Assembly: GCF_040954835.1 (NCBI RefSeq)
Contig: NC_090704.1
Span: 14,906,001-14,970,000 of the forward strand
Source of the DNA: Lepisosteus oculatus
Taxonomy: Eukaryota > Chordata > Actinopteri > Semionotiformes > Lepisosteidae
Length of the DNA stretch: 64,000 nucleotides
Direction of reading: 5' to 3'
A program made the position numbers and the translations under genes. The notes below the pieces were generated by a model that saw only the letters and a list, made by a program, of their open reading frames with translations, was not told the origin of the DNA and ran no database searches. Shown here piece by piece: positions 35,971 through 48,800 of this stretch (position 1 is the stretch's first letter; each line of letters starts with the position of its first letter).

Positions 35971-36807
35971 TAGCCTCCTTTTTAAAAAAAAATACATTGA
36001 ACCTGCTGGAAGTCAACATCAGAGTACGGAAGTACAGAAAATGCTAATATCAATCAATTAGAGAGAAATGACCTCAGAAGCATTTTCATAAAATAAGCAA
36101 TGTTTTAAATTAGGATTAAGTTGCATGTGTGATTTCAACATAGTCATGCAAGCATCCCACAGCGTCTAAAATATTGAGGAAAGCCATTAGATGATGTCAA
36201 TAGACACAATAGATGAAAAGCCTGCTTTAGTGCCCCAAAATGAGCCTTTACTAGTCTATGATGAAAATATCTAAAGTCCAAAGATAAAACGTATCCTCCT
36301 TATCTGATTTACATATTTAACATATCTGTGTGATCTAAATTAGTACATGACTCATTGCCAATTCACAACTATATGCTGCTATCGCTAACAATATAAGGCA
36401 TAGGAGCTTGTCAACACCAGTGTTCAAGGCAGAATATTGCCAAGTACTGTTTTATATGAAGGGTTTCTGCTGGTACTTCCTCAGTCTATTTGCTTTTTAA
36501 TCCGCTTCAATTTGGTTTATTTTTATTTGGATAAACAAGCATGTCACACAACACCTACTTTAGACATGCAGGAAAATTCAGATTATACATACATTGAAAG
36601 ACTAATAAATACTCTAAAATACGTAGTGCTTTGGGAATATTCTGCTAAAAAGGTTTATAAAACATTAAAAACAAAATTAGCTATGGGGATAGATGTTTAA
36701 ATTGCCATTTTAACCCTGTGCCTCTAGGGGTCAGTATAGGCAGTGGGGTTCAAACTGGCCAGCCATTTAACCATTTTCAAAAAGCAACTTAATACAATAA
36801 TATTGAT
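35971..36807. other. Intergenic sequence, nothing recognised
   Basis: AT-rich DNA downstream of GPX7. The short open frame at 36437-36700 has no motif that I recognise. Confidence 0.4.
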
Positions 36808-37075
36808 GATTAAATAAAACAGGATCAGGGTGAGTTGGGGCATAATCCTGTAGAGAATAGGTACAAGGCAGGATAATGCGCTCTGGATGGGATACTGGTC
36901 CATTGCAGGACAAACTCATGAGAGACGATTTAGAAATGCCAGTTCCCAGCATGTCTTTGGACTGCAGGAGGAAATTGAAGTACTCGGAGCTCACCCATAA
37001 GGCCACAGAGAGAACATGCAAATGCTACAAGAAGGCTGGAATCGACCCCACTGTGCATCCAATCTAATCAATAGA
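36808..37075 (-). mobile_element. tRNA-derived SINE, degenerate
   Basis: On the minus strand it has a B-box-like GGGGTCGATTCCAGCC, then TTTGCATGTTCTCTCTGTGG, CTCCTGCAGTCCAAAGACAT and a region resembling CCATCCAGAGCG, CCTGCCTTGTACC. This order is that of a widespread fish SINE also seen at 42008-42184. The A-box end is lost or unrecognisable. Confidence 0.5.
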
Positions 37076-37619
37076 CACCTAATTCCATTGAACCGTCTGA
37101 CTAGAAAATACCACCTTAATTATGAGGAATGATTTCAGCCGTGGACAGAAAGGTTCTATGTATTCCACAGACTCTGTACTTTATGTGTGATTATCTCCTT
37201 GTCTGCTAGCTCAGAATCAAGTGTTGCTGGATTTTTTTTTCACTGAAAATAGCTCTGAACCCACAACTGAAAGGTCTGTTCATTTGTTTTTTGTCTCAGC
37301 ACTGTCATTATCGGTTATATTATTCTCCTGCGCCTCGCCTTGATGTTCATTAAAAATCAGGATGCAATATGCAAAAGAAATGACAGTGGAATTTCTTTCA
37401 AGGAATTTAGTTGAAATGCCAAGAAGAGCTATTTCATTAAGTCTGAATTAGTGTTTCTACCCAAAACACTATAATGGTCGATACCTGAAACCAGACCAGA
37501 TTACCCAAACGACAATGTTGAAGAGCAAAAGCTATTTATTGTGTGCATGCATTTTATTCAAATACAAGTGACATGGGCATATTGTAACCTTGTTTATTTT
37601 GACATCATGTTCATAATTC

Positions 37620-37866
37620 CATACATCTAATCTTGGTCCTGGTGGGTTGGAGTGCTTACAGGTTTTAAGTACAGCTAAAAGCATGACCACTCCAGGACTC
37701 GCTGGTAGGTGGGCTTCCAGGCTTCCATCTTCCAAAGCTGAGCCCAGAATGGTAGGAGCATCTAGCTTTTATAAGGAAGGGCTGGAACAGGAGGCAGGTG
37801 CAAAAAATGAACAGAAACAAGAAAGAGCCAGAGCGCCCTTAAGAGGACGGACTTACGATCGTGACA
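37620..37866 (+). repeat. Repeat fragment related to the 28144-28689 element
   Basis: Shares GGTAGGTGGGCTTCC, CATCTTCCAAAGCTGAGCCC, AGAGCCAGAGCGCCCTTAAG and a GTGACA end with the insertion at 28144-28689. The left part is missing or too diverged to align by eye. Confidence 0.45.
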
Positions 37867-39946
37867 TTTACCTGCTTCTCCCAGGCCTTCAGGTACTGGT
37901 GCTTGAAAGAGATCTAGAAAACCTGCAGTGACACCGGCGCCCCAGGACCAGGACTGGGGTCTCCTGATCGAAACATGGGTTGTATAAAATCTATCAAGCA
38001 GTTGCATTTTTTAATTTAATGAATTACTGTATTGTGTACAGGTATTGGTGCTAGTAAAAGGGAAAAAATGATCTGCTAGCAACAGCTTGTTGCTTTTTTT
38101 GCTGACCAATTTTCAAAATTGTTTTAAGAAGGAAATGACTGTATTTAACAAGCAAGAAAAAAAAATAAGAGGAGATCATTTTCTAAAAATTATTTTCTAA
38201 AAATGTACCCATAGAGAGAAGGACCATCTTTAACCAACGTATCTTTTACTCAGGAAACCCAAGTTCCCTAAAAACAGAATAGCACGCTCTCTCTAGCAAG
38301 GTTCAAATACTTAGCTTCAATCAGGATTTGCTTGGATGATCATGAAGTAGGGGCTCTCGCCTGGCATAAGCTTCAAATTCCAACTCCTCCTGACTCTCTT
38401 GTGGTCTGATCTCCTTTCTCCACTTTTGCTCTCTTGTCCTTTTTTCTCCTAAATTTGATCTTATATGATGTGTTTCTGGACTGCTCATTGCCAATCATTT
38501 ACCCACAACTTAATTAACTTGGTAAACTTTCCAATTGTTTTTGTTCAGGGGATCTCCTACAGTACACCTCAGCAAATATCCTCTCTGCCTTAAAGCTGGT
38601 AATATTCACACTGCCAGGTGTTACAAATGTTATCTTAACTCTTAGAAACACTTCCTAGTCACCTACAGCTGTTACATAACATAACATTAGTCCAAATTCT
38701 ATGATTTTAACTGTAACTATGTCATCTTGTCATCTTATTGCTACATTTGAATATTTTGTATTGTATCCCAGCAATTATTGCAACATGCACTCTGTGAAGA
38801 CGTTTACAGAAGTATTCACTCTCCTGCACCAATTTCACATTTTGTTGCCACCTGAGTTTCACAGGACAATCAATTCAGACTCTGCACATACTGCTCAAAA
38901 TTGATAAATAAGCAGAATATAGAATATAATTAGGATTGATGTAGAATACAGTTAGGGCTATAATTAGGATCATAATTAGGATATAATTCTCTTAATTAGG
39001 ATTAAGAGAAAACAATATTGGTATACTTTTTTAGGAGCTCTCATGAAGAATGCCCTCACAGGCTCAGATCAGAAGCCCAGGCTATAAAAAGTAATGTTCA
39101 AAACATGTTCCTACACATTGGAAAGGCATTAGACTGATTATTAAAACTTCATAGCAAATAAAGCTTATTTTTCTTCATGCAAAGATCATGCAATTAAATG
39201 GTTTGCTAAGAGTGATTAATTCATCATCAGATTTTAATACTGAGAAGGAATCAATTGCTTAATAATACTTCTGAGCCTAAATAACAAATCCATGTAAGCA
39301 GTAATTTACATTTATACTCAAATACAGCACCTCCCATAACACTTTGCGACTTGACAATTTTTGCCTTTTAACAATTTCCACCTTTTTAAATACCTTAATA
39401 GCCTGATGAGTTATAGCAGCAAAGTCAGAGTGAAAGCAGGTTTTAGCTCAAGAAAACCTTTTCTAAGTATGATATAACAGTACCCCAAGGGCTAAACAAA
39501 TCATAAATGAATGTGTACATATATAATGAATGCCTACAAGTAATATTCCAGGCTAAAGTGGTTAATGATGTCTGTTGGATGATCCACAAAAAATTAATAA
39601 TTCTCCCTAAAGTATATAACATTTTTAATACAGTTTTTTTTTCATTTTTTGTGATGCTGAATCTGTCCCAGGTGCCATGGCACCTCATTGACACGAGGAA
39701 CTAATGTTTCTAATGAACAGCATACAAACAGCATGTTTGACTGATTCATCCTCCTGTTTTGACAGGGTCAGGTGACCTTTACAGCTGATTGCAGCAGTGC
39801 GTGATAAGTCATTTTAAAGATGTAGTCTTTGTAGGATTGACCACATTTTCACCAAACCGTGTAACCAAGGCTCACAAACTCAATTCTTACAGGCCTTGTA
39901 TTGTCTGATTTTTGTTTAGTCTGAGACATTATAGTTGATGCCTGGT
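37867..39946. other. Intergenic sequence, nothing recognised
   Basis: AT-rich DNA without exon-like segments or repeats that I can name. A run of short GGATATAATTAGGAT-type repeats lies near 38925-39005. Confidence 0.35.
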
Positions 39947-39979
39947 CAACTATGGTGAGCTCTGAGCTCACCATAGTTG
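39947..39979. repeat. Perfect palindrome, 16-bp arms around one base
   Basis: The arm CAACTATGGTGAGCTC at 39947-39962 is followed by one T and then its exact reverse complement GAGCTCACCATAGTTG at 39964-39979. It could form a hairpin or cruciform. No flanking TE structure is evident. Confidence 0.85.
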
Positions 39980-41914
39980 GTCTAATTATTTATCTGTGTC
40001 ATTGGAATTCTTCTGTAAGGCCTTGAAGCATTTTCTAAAAGTAACTGTACCTTTAAAAAGTGAATAATATCTGAATAATCACTTCTGGAAAGTCTTAAGA
40101 TATTTCTTAATTTACAGTATGTCTAACTAAAAAAATAATTTATTTTTCTTTCTTTGAGTATTAAGTATGATTAAAGCTGAAACTGAAGACACTATTAGAC
40201 CTGAATGCGAGACCCTTTCTATAAACCCAATCATTTTGACAGGAATGAAGCAATCTTGTATAGCCATTTCCTACACTGTCCTACAGGTGCCAACTTTTGA
40301 GAGTAGAGATGGCAAAGCAAAATATGTTTGAATTTAATATTCTCCCGTCAAGATTTAAATGTTCTGGTGGGTTAGGAAATGTCTAAAATGTTGCCTAGAA
40401 TATCGGACTAGGACATAATGAAAAGTATTCATTAATTAGATATATCACATGTACAGAATTGCTTTTTGAATATAATCCAATAAGCATAGTTTTGTGTAGA
40501 CAAAGGCACGACACATAAAAGTTGATGATACAAACTGAAATAGTTCAACACATAGAAACGTTTGGTGTTTACTATCACGTGGGAGGGCTGGCAAGTAATA
40601 TTCTTTCTCCTATTATTGTACACTTCACAAACGCAACATTCAAACATAACACATACTGTAGGTTCATTCCAATTGTTTCATACAAAAAAGTAAATAGACA
40701 CTCAAAATACAACATGTGAAAATATAACCTGTACTATATCACTGAACTCTGGAACTGAATATTGAGACAACAAATTTTGAATGTTTATAAAAATAAGGAG
40801 TTCTTTCAATAGATATTTGCTCCAGTACAAAATGTGTTCCATTTATTAAACATGATACTTTCAAGTGGAAAAGAAGAGATTATTCTTTTTCTTTGGAATA
40901 TAGAGCAAAATGCTTTGAAAATCCACCTGTAAATGCCATATATCTACCTTTGGTGATTATTGGCTATCTGAGTGATTTCTCTTTGTGTGACTTCAGTAAT
41001 CAATTCTGTAAATCTCCTCCAAGTGACATTTACTGTATCGTGGGAATATTAACCAGATCTCTCCAGAGCTCCTAAGATAAGCTCCTCATTTTCTTCTTTC
41101 TTTCATTACTAATACTATATAGTTTTGGTAATATTGTTTTTATTTTTTGTAATTGGTGTACAGTATGATGTTTTAGTATTGTAACAATTTTCCCTTTGCT
41201 TTTCAATATTTCTTTTTTTAGTGTTTAATGGTTAAGCATACGTATATAATCTAAACCTTAATTGGCAGTCAAAAGTCATCTTTGACCTGATTTTTGTGAT
41301 TTTATTTCAGATTAAATCAAACCAATTACATTTTAACCAGTCATTGGGGCTGCTTGTTCAGTTTAGGGTTGATATCAGAGATTGAAAATAGGGCTGAAAT
41401 TTTTATTTTCAATAATCACAGCCCTAGGGTGACTAGTTTATGAAAACTTCCCACTCAACTCGGAAGATTAATCTCTACAGTATTGTCAGATTAAATTGCT
41501 GGTAAATAAAACATGCAGACCTCAAGCATACAGGGTCATTATTATTACTCGTACCATCTACTGTATCAATACTAATGCTCTCCTGAAGATAAATGGTGAT
41601 TTGATGATTAAAGCTGACAGATGAAAACAATTGAAAATAGACAATTGTGCAGAAAGTTTCCACACACTTTAACTTCAGAATGAACGATTAATCTGGATTT
41701 CACAAATGAGAAATCTGTTTGTACCACTAAACGTAAAAGTGTAAGCTGTTTTTAAATGCTAGTTGTCTAAACATGCAGAAAGCTTTGCTGGAGTATTAAT
41801 TGCTTTAGTGCATTTCATAAATCATACTTTTTGTTTCTCCTGAAATCTGTACTGGGTTTTTGATTGATTTAGAAAACACAGCGTGTATCAATTCCATGCA
41901 TCCATTTTCTGAAT
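39980..41914. other. Intergenic sequence, nothing recognised
   Basis: AT-rich, with short open frames only and no recognisable motif. Confidence 0.35.
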
Positions 41915-42006
41915 AATACAGGGGAAACCAGGGACAGGTGTACACAATGAAACTAAAATACAAAAGGGTTGGCGCGCCCTCTAGAGGAGGGATGATGATC
42001 GTGACA
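41915..42006 (+). repeat. End fragment of the 28144-28689 repeat family
   Basis: GGCGCGCCCTCTAGAGGAGG followed by GATGATGATCGTGACA matches the right end of the element at 28144-28689 and of the copy at 37620-37866. It directly abuts the SINE that begins at 42008. Confidence 0.4.
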
Positions 42007-42007
42007 A

Positions 42008-42184
42008 ACACCTAGTGTCAATTTTCCTAGAAGCCAAATAATCTGCCAGTATGATTTTGGACTGTGGGAAGAAATCCACGCAGGCATGGGGAGAACATAT
42101 AAATTCCACACAGATCGCAGCCCTGGCCTGGAACTGAACCCAGTGCGATGAAGCAACAATGCTAACCACTGCACCACATGGCCT
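42008..42184 (-). mobile_element. tRNA-derived SINE
   Basis: On the minus strand an A box (TGGTGCAGTGGTTAGC) is followed about 30 bp later by a B box (GGGTTCAGTTCC). The body then reads GTGTGGAATTTATATGTTCT, CCCCATGCCTGCGTGG and CCCACAGTCCAAAATCAT. It is a better preserved copy of the family at 36808-37075. Confidence 0.65.
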
Positions 42185-43439
42185 TCAAAATGTTGACTAG
42201 TACTTTGTAGTTCTTTGAACTATAGTATGTGTAAGCATATCTGAAATTACAAAGTCACAAGAAACGTCTTTTTAATTGGGAATTTTATATATTTTAATAA
42301 TGACTACATGTGATCTTGTCATATTTATATTGTCATAATAAGGATTAAATTCAAAGGAAAGGATGGATTACCAATTTAAACCTCTGGGACAACTCTTCAA
42401 TTTACATGCTCTCCACATGAATCAGTAATTGACAGGCTTAGTAGTAACAGTTTTCTCCTGGAAAACCTGGAGATGCATGACTACCGATTACAACGTTGAT
42501 CTTGTAGTGGTATTGCACAGTATACTTGCTTTATACTGTATCTACTATGTCTCCTGGAGTTCAGAAGGATTGGGTTAATCAGATCAATTTATTCGCCTAG
42601 TGAATTAAAAAACACACACTTGATAAATAAATATATACAGTTTATTAGACTAACAGTAAATACATATTTAAAATGTAAGGTATTAGAGGGGTTGGTAAGT
42701 TTGTATTTTGTTTTTGTATTCACAATTTCATTGATAATCAGTAAGAATTGTACAATTTATTTATTAATCATGTAAATACACATCCCTAAGTACACATCAG
42801 ATACACATCAGTGAAGTCTCCATCATCCTCAGTCTAAAGTCTCCTTTGAAGACTGCAAATTGGATGTGATATGATCAATAAAATAGATTATTTGTTATAT
42901 GAAGTAATTAGAGATTATTTTGATACAGAAGTTAGAATACTCTTCTGCTCTCAGGGACTAAAATTCCCTCAGTGGAACAAACTTCTGGGTTTATTGATCT
43001 ACAATTTGCAAGAGCTCCTAATCTTTAATGAACTGAGGATTCTGGGTAAAACTAACTGGATTTGCAGTCTCCCAGGACTGGAGTTGGAGACTCCTGTTAT
43101 GTACATTTATTAAATAGAAAACAAAGTAAACTATTTTTATGTGAACCATTAAAGGTGAGAGCAATGCAGAGTCTATCCTATAAGCACAGGACATAAGGCA
43201 ATACTCCCTAGAACTACTGTATTATATGCTTGGCGTTTCTTGCTTCCAGCAATTCCTGTATTTGTTATGCTATTGTGTTTACAATATGTAAGTGCCATAG
43301 TGTCACATGACAACAGTAAGATTTGTCTGTAATAGGCAGTGTCCTAAACGTAATTTGGAAACCTTGTGTTGACAAAGTAGTTAAACTAAAAGGCACATAT
43401 CACAGTGCACTCATTATTAGGAATGCATACTTAATCTAG
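42185..43439. other. Intergenic sequence, nothing recognised
   Basis: AT-rich DNA with no recognisable gene or repeat. The open frame at 42871-43113 lacks motifs and splice context. Confidence 0.35.
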
Positions 43440-44598
43440 TGTAGCGGCGAGGCTTATTAATAAGGCAGAATTAAGTGTTTCGGAGCTTTCCCAAATTAGG
43501 CCTCATCTCTCTGTTCATCTCTGTGGTGCAGCCACAGAGAAACTATTCATGCAGGCTGATTTAAGGTTTCCTTTGATAAGGTTTCCTAGGACAGCTCCCA
43601 AAGGGGGATGCACTTAGCTAAGCCTGGCTATCATGATCAATGGTCATCCATTGGCGCCTATCTGTCTAGGGAGTGCCAGATGTGAATCATATCTCACCTT
43701 GATCAACCAATCAGGGACTGGTAGGGCCAAGTAACCCACGTGGGACTCTGATGCCTATGGAACTTTCAGCCAATCAACTAGCTGAAGTTCCTCCAGGTAA
43801 AAACAGGCAACACAGAGATTCAGAGAGATTCAGTAGGATTCAGGAAAATTCTGTGGACTTTTCTAAAGGGAATTCAAAGGAGAATTCCAGGGCAGGACGG
43901 CCCAGGAGCAGAAGGCTCCCAAGGGCAGGACATTCTCGCAGCACGCCTCCTGACCATCCTGAGACTCAGCCCGGAAAACCACGGAACGGCCAGTGTGTCC
44001 GAGTGCCAGAACTTTCCTTTGTTCTAAGAGTCTAGAGCAGAGGTTGCCAGAGAGTAACCAGAGGATCCACCCGAGGTTAGCATCAGCAGCAGGCGTCGTG
44101 AACAGGTCAGAACTGTGGACAGCTGAATCACTATTCAGAACTAGCTCTTCATCAGGAACGAACCGGTCCTCTTCCTGACTTGCTGGGACCCACAGTCATC
44201 TTTTCTCCTGTGCACAAACTTTGCTAGTTAAAGCCAACAGTGAGCATCAGCAGCGCACCGTCGCAAGCCGCACAGCACAGCCTGGCACGCTGTGCTGCTA
44301 TATGGAACACTTTGTAACTGACTGAATATATACCTTTTGTATTCTGATAACCCTCTCGATAAGATCTGTTAGTTATATGCATATTCTATGTATTAATAAA
44401 TGTATCCTCGTGTGTTAGTACCTGTGTGTGTGCGTTGTTTGAGTTATGTCTCATGGTTGGATTCTAAAGCCATCAAAAGAATCAATTTTGTGATTTACTG
44501 CTACAATTAATAATTGTCCCAGTAAATGCCCAAACCCTACAGAACCGGTGCCCTCAGAGAGCACACTACCATTACATTTTGGTAATGGCAACATTACA
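43440..44598 (+). mobile_element. Probable solo LTR
   Basis: A 1,159-bp segment, more GC-rich than its surroundings, begins TGTAGCGGCGAGG and ends CAACATTACA, that is TG...CA, with CTAG on both sides (43436-43439 and 44599-44602). Near the right end are TATATACC, AATAAA at 44395-44400 and a following TGTGTGTGTG-type GT-rich stretch, the order expected of promoter, R-region poly(A) signal and downstream element. No gag-pol remains. A 4-bp duplication is weak evidence, and internal open frames look like chance. Confidence 0.5.
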
Positions 44599-44865
44599 CT
44601 AGATTAAAGTCAAATAATGCTGATGAATGTTTTTTGATGTTGAATTAAAAGAAGTTTAAACCAGTCTGCTTATTTACCTCTTTTTATTCAATTGTTACTC
44701 AAGAAAAAGTAGTTATCTTTTTCTCAAGTATTGTGAGATAAAAATAGTTGACTAGAAGACTAAGAGTTAAGTATACTCTGAATTCCATCAAGTCTGGGTT
44801 AGGCAATAAAGTAAATAATAAGGCAACAAGATTGTGAAATTCTAAGGATAGATTGAAGATATTTA

Positions 44866-44980
44866 AGTGGGGAGCTGTATCAACATGCAGTGGCTGCAAA
44901 GAAAAGGTTCATTCCACTCCAAAAAATAGAAAGAAGAAACACAACATTTTGCCCATTTTAAGTGCCATACTTACAGAAGA
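44866..44980 (-). mobile_element. Degenerate Penelope-like element 3' tail
   Basis: GGGGAGCTGTATCAACATGC, AGTGGCTGCAAAG, TTCATTCCACTCC and GAAACACAACATTTTG match the plus-strand form of the tail in order, but with many differences. The CTTCTTCAGG block is lost. Confidence 0.5.
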
Positions 44981-45198
44981 CTCTAAAGCCAAAATAAGTC
45001 ACATATTCTAGGGATATCTGGCAAAAGCTGATGGTGGTGATACAAAACAAAACTGGTAACCAAAAGGTGCCAATTGAAACCTGCTTATTCGCATTTTCTA
45101 TAGTATAATTTGGGATCCTGTACCTGTGGAACACATAAATGCTCCTTGCCCTTACAATTTTATTTGGTTTCCAGGCCTACTTACAGTACATGCATTGC

Positions 45199-45876
45199 TT
45201 CTTCTTCTTCTTCTTCTTCTTCTTCTTCTTCTTCTTTTTCACAGCCTTAGTCCCAGACTGTCCTGGGGTCAGCTGCTTTGGTTGCTCTTCTCCATTTGTC
45301 TCTGTCGAGCACATCTTCCTCACTCACTTCACATAACTCCATATCTTTTCTCACACAATCTGTCCATCTATTTCTAGGCCTGCCTCTTCTTCTGTTACCT
45401 TCCACCTCAAATTCCATTACCCTCTTTGTTACTTCCTCAACGTCCTTCCTCATGATATGTCCATACCACCGTAACCTCGCCTCTCGCATCTTCTCAACCA
45501 CATCCACCACCCTACATCGTCTACGGATTTATTCATTTCTGATCTTATCCTTCATTGAAATCTGCAGAATCCATCTCAACATCCTCATTTCAGTTCTTCT
45601 CATCAGGTTTTCTTCCCTCTTTCCAACTGCCAAGCATTCAGCTCCATATAGTAGTACAGGTCTAATCACAGTCTTGTACATTTTGCACTTTAACTTTCTA
45701 GGAATTTTCCTGTCACAGATTATTCCAGTTATTTCTCTCCACTTGTTCCATCCAGCTTTCACTCTTTGTTTTACTGCCTCCAGTGTTTCTCCTCCCTTTA
45801 CCACTTTTGATCCAAGGTATTTAAAGCCATCAACTTGTTTCAGTTTTCCTCCATTTGTCTCCTCAACATGCATGCA
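45199..45876 (-). mobile_element. 5'-truncated non-LTR retrotransposon (RTE-like), second copy
   Basis: Minus-strand copy of the element at 29968-30715, starting at VEETNGGKLKQVD and covering FKYLGSKVVKGG, VIRPVLLYGAECLAV, RRTEMRMLRWI, RWYGHIMRKDVEE and AADPRTVWD. Its 3' tail is a longer GAA run (CTT on the plus strand at 45199-45237). ACAGTACATGCATTGC flanks it at 45183-45198 and 45877-45892. The same TAA after KDKIRNE is present. Confidence 0.85.
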
Positions 45877-45892
45877 ACAGTACATGCATTGC

Positions 45893-48800
45893 AATAGCTT
45901 TTTTTCTCTCAATAGGTTTATTTCTGGATTCTGTGTTTCATATTTTGTGAAGTATGAATCATCCATTATCAAACCATGTTCCCTTTTAACATTGAAAAAA
46001 AGCCTCTTTTTACCAGCTAAATGTATTCAATTCATTCAATGTCCTTTTGAATGTAGTCTTCGCCTATTGTCTAAGAACTTTTTATAAGCTCACAAATTAA
46101 TGTTTAAATGAGTGCTCTGGAAATGAATGTGTTCTGTGCAGTTAACAAGGCAAATTCTGTAAATACCAAAATTGTTTTGAAGGTGCAACAGATATTTAAT
46201 ACCAAAATAGTTCTAATATTTAATAACATAATTCTTTAGGGAATCAACTATTAATCTTTGTGCATATTTAAACTGCATACTTCTATGTAAGAATTTATAC
46301 AAAAATTATAATAAGCAGTTGTTGTTTTTGATGATTGTATGATTGTGCATTTGTATCACCATTAGGCAAAAAGAATGGTTAGAATTAGCTTTTGTTCACT
46401 AAAGTGGCTCAGTGAGGTTTATCATGCAAAAAATTAAAACATTATCATTCTGGTGCTATTCATTTTTTCACCTAAAGGACCTTGTTTCAAAAACTCTATG
46501 AATGTGAAGCTTTGGTCTCAGAAGCTTACCTTAGGAAAAGAAGAAAGTAAAAACATTAAAACTGTAGTGGATCATATGCCGTAATTATACCACAAGTGTT
46601 TTGCAGTTAGACGATTTTGTACGATAATGTCATCCATTCTTCAGTTCCTGTATTGGCACCTTCATTTTCCCGAGAGCCAAGTGAGGTGGCTTACAAATGT
46701 CAGACTACTCTGTGAAGTCTGTCATTGTGCTTAGCAGCTGAGATACCGAATGTCCCTGTGATCTTTTCTGCAATCCTAACCATAGCAGGACCAAAACACT
46801 TACCTATCTGAACAGAACACATTTTAGGCATTGTCTATTCTAACAAAATACAATAATTATGAGCTCCATTAAATCTGCCATTTGTAACTTTGTTTGCTGA
46901 AGGATTCAGATTCTGCCAGCACGTTCTCTATAAGAGCTGTAAAATGTTTTCCTGTCAAAGCTCATCATTGTTCAGGTGACTAATACCATCCCTTAATCAC
47001 CCAGTCACATCATGCTACAAATGAACTTTAGATTCCATTAATAAAAAAATAGCCTGAATGCACAAATAACTGAAATCATTACCATTGCTTTATTTTAATT
47101 AAAGGTTCACCACATCCTTACATGCTTAATTATGTACTATAATACAAGGGAACATGTTTCTGGTTTGCTATTCATCTTTCTTCAATGAGGAAGGTGCAAG
47201 TAAAATTAAGTTTAAATAAAAAGGAACAGAGTCTTTGAGCTTTAACTTCCAAAACAAAACGTTTGACTTACAAGAATCCAAAGTTTCAGTGTGTCTGAAA
47301 TTCATTATGTGAAACAAGTCCATAAACCTGTTAATGCCGTCTTTTGTAATGCAATTGGTAATCACACTGGGCTAAGAACAGACTGGGTCACTCTCTATCC
47401 TTGATCTTTCACTCACAAGCTTAAGGGAATAAGCTCAATTTTAAGATGAAAGGACAGTTCATTCTGATAGAAAATGACTGTTTATTAATTGTGTGAGAAA
47501 CTGCGTGTGACTGAATATTTCCTTGCAGTAAGCACTATATCCTGTAGGAAAAATGCCCTGGTCCCTTTAATGTCAAAAGGCATCAAGTATAATTGCTTAG
47601 CTGTCTTAGGTAACGTTGATTAGCCAATCATTTATTAGCCATAGAAAAACTTTGCACAATATTCCTGGTAAGGGAAGATACACTGATTCATTTGAAATCA
47701 ATTAAACAGAGGTTACAGCTGTAGTTGTTGTCTGTCTTTTATTTGAGGTATTGTGTGAACACATTTCCTTGTTTGCCAAGAGTAGCCTTTGATCATTTAC
47801 TAGTAATAGAATGAAGTAGTGGCTTCTGAAAACAAATATCAGGGTCTCTTGTTAAGTACTCGGTCAATAATCACAGCTCATGATTCAAGATTTATATAGG
47901 AAGTTGTTATTCTTAATGCCCTTGACATATTCAACACCAGAATCAAAACTATTCAAATGTTTTTTGTTTTGCAAAACCAAAATTATTAAAAGCCAAAGCC
48001 TTTTGCTGCCCAGTACTCAAGAAATTCACAGCCCTGTGACCAGATAATTGTGCTTTACAATGCTAATACTGGTGAAATGCTGCCAACGATCATATAAAAT
48101 ACACACACTGTACACTGTATGTCAGTAATGCCCAAACTTGTTAAAAATCCCAATTAATTACATATATATGTAACATTTTTCATTTGAAACTTCATCAGTT
48201 TAACAGTGATATAAAGCCAAGGGAGTATTTCAGCACTGTGTATGTATTTAAAAATATGTTACATGGCAAAGTGTTTTACACACTTGTACTCAAGATCGTC
48301 TGTCACCTGTAGTACAATTAGGGAGCATGGCTGAAAAAGTCCTGTAATATAATTACAGTGTAAAATATCTACAATGTATAAAAATAATACAAAGGAAGAA
48401 GAGCAGACTGATGGTATTTCAAACAGTTTTCTCAGCAAAACAGGTGAAAATTGGGTTCTTACAGTGTTCAATTGCCCACATATTTCCACTCCTATATAGA
48501 GCACATTTAATGCAATACTGTAGGTACAGTAACATATTAAATTGGTGCCTTTCATATAAGTACAATTTATTGGCTGTAATCTACTTCTTTTCAACACTAA
48601 GACTTGGAACATTATGTACAGTAAATTGGTAGATGAGAATGTAAAAAGCCAAAATGCTTTTTAGAAAAGGACTGTTATTATACAGGTCAGTGGAAATGAA
48701 CTGTAGTTACAAATGAACTACAACATACAGTCAATAAACTCCAGTAAACTGTTCAGTAAGTACATTGTAGGCTAACAATCATAGTAGGTAAAGGTAGACG

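Noticed and set aside
43751..44178. Two overlapping open frames rich in Arg, Ser and Pro
   Set aside because: They lie in the LTR-like segment and show no gag, protease or other known motif.
45199..45237. CTT microsatellite
   Set aside because: Not an independent repeat. It is the GAA tail of the LINE copy on the minus strand.
48259..48612. 117-codon minus-strand frame
   Set aside because: No domain, AT-rich, no splice or promoter context.
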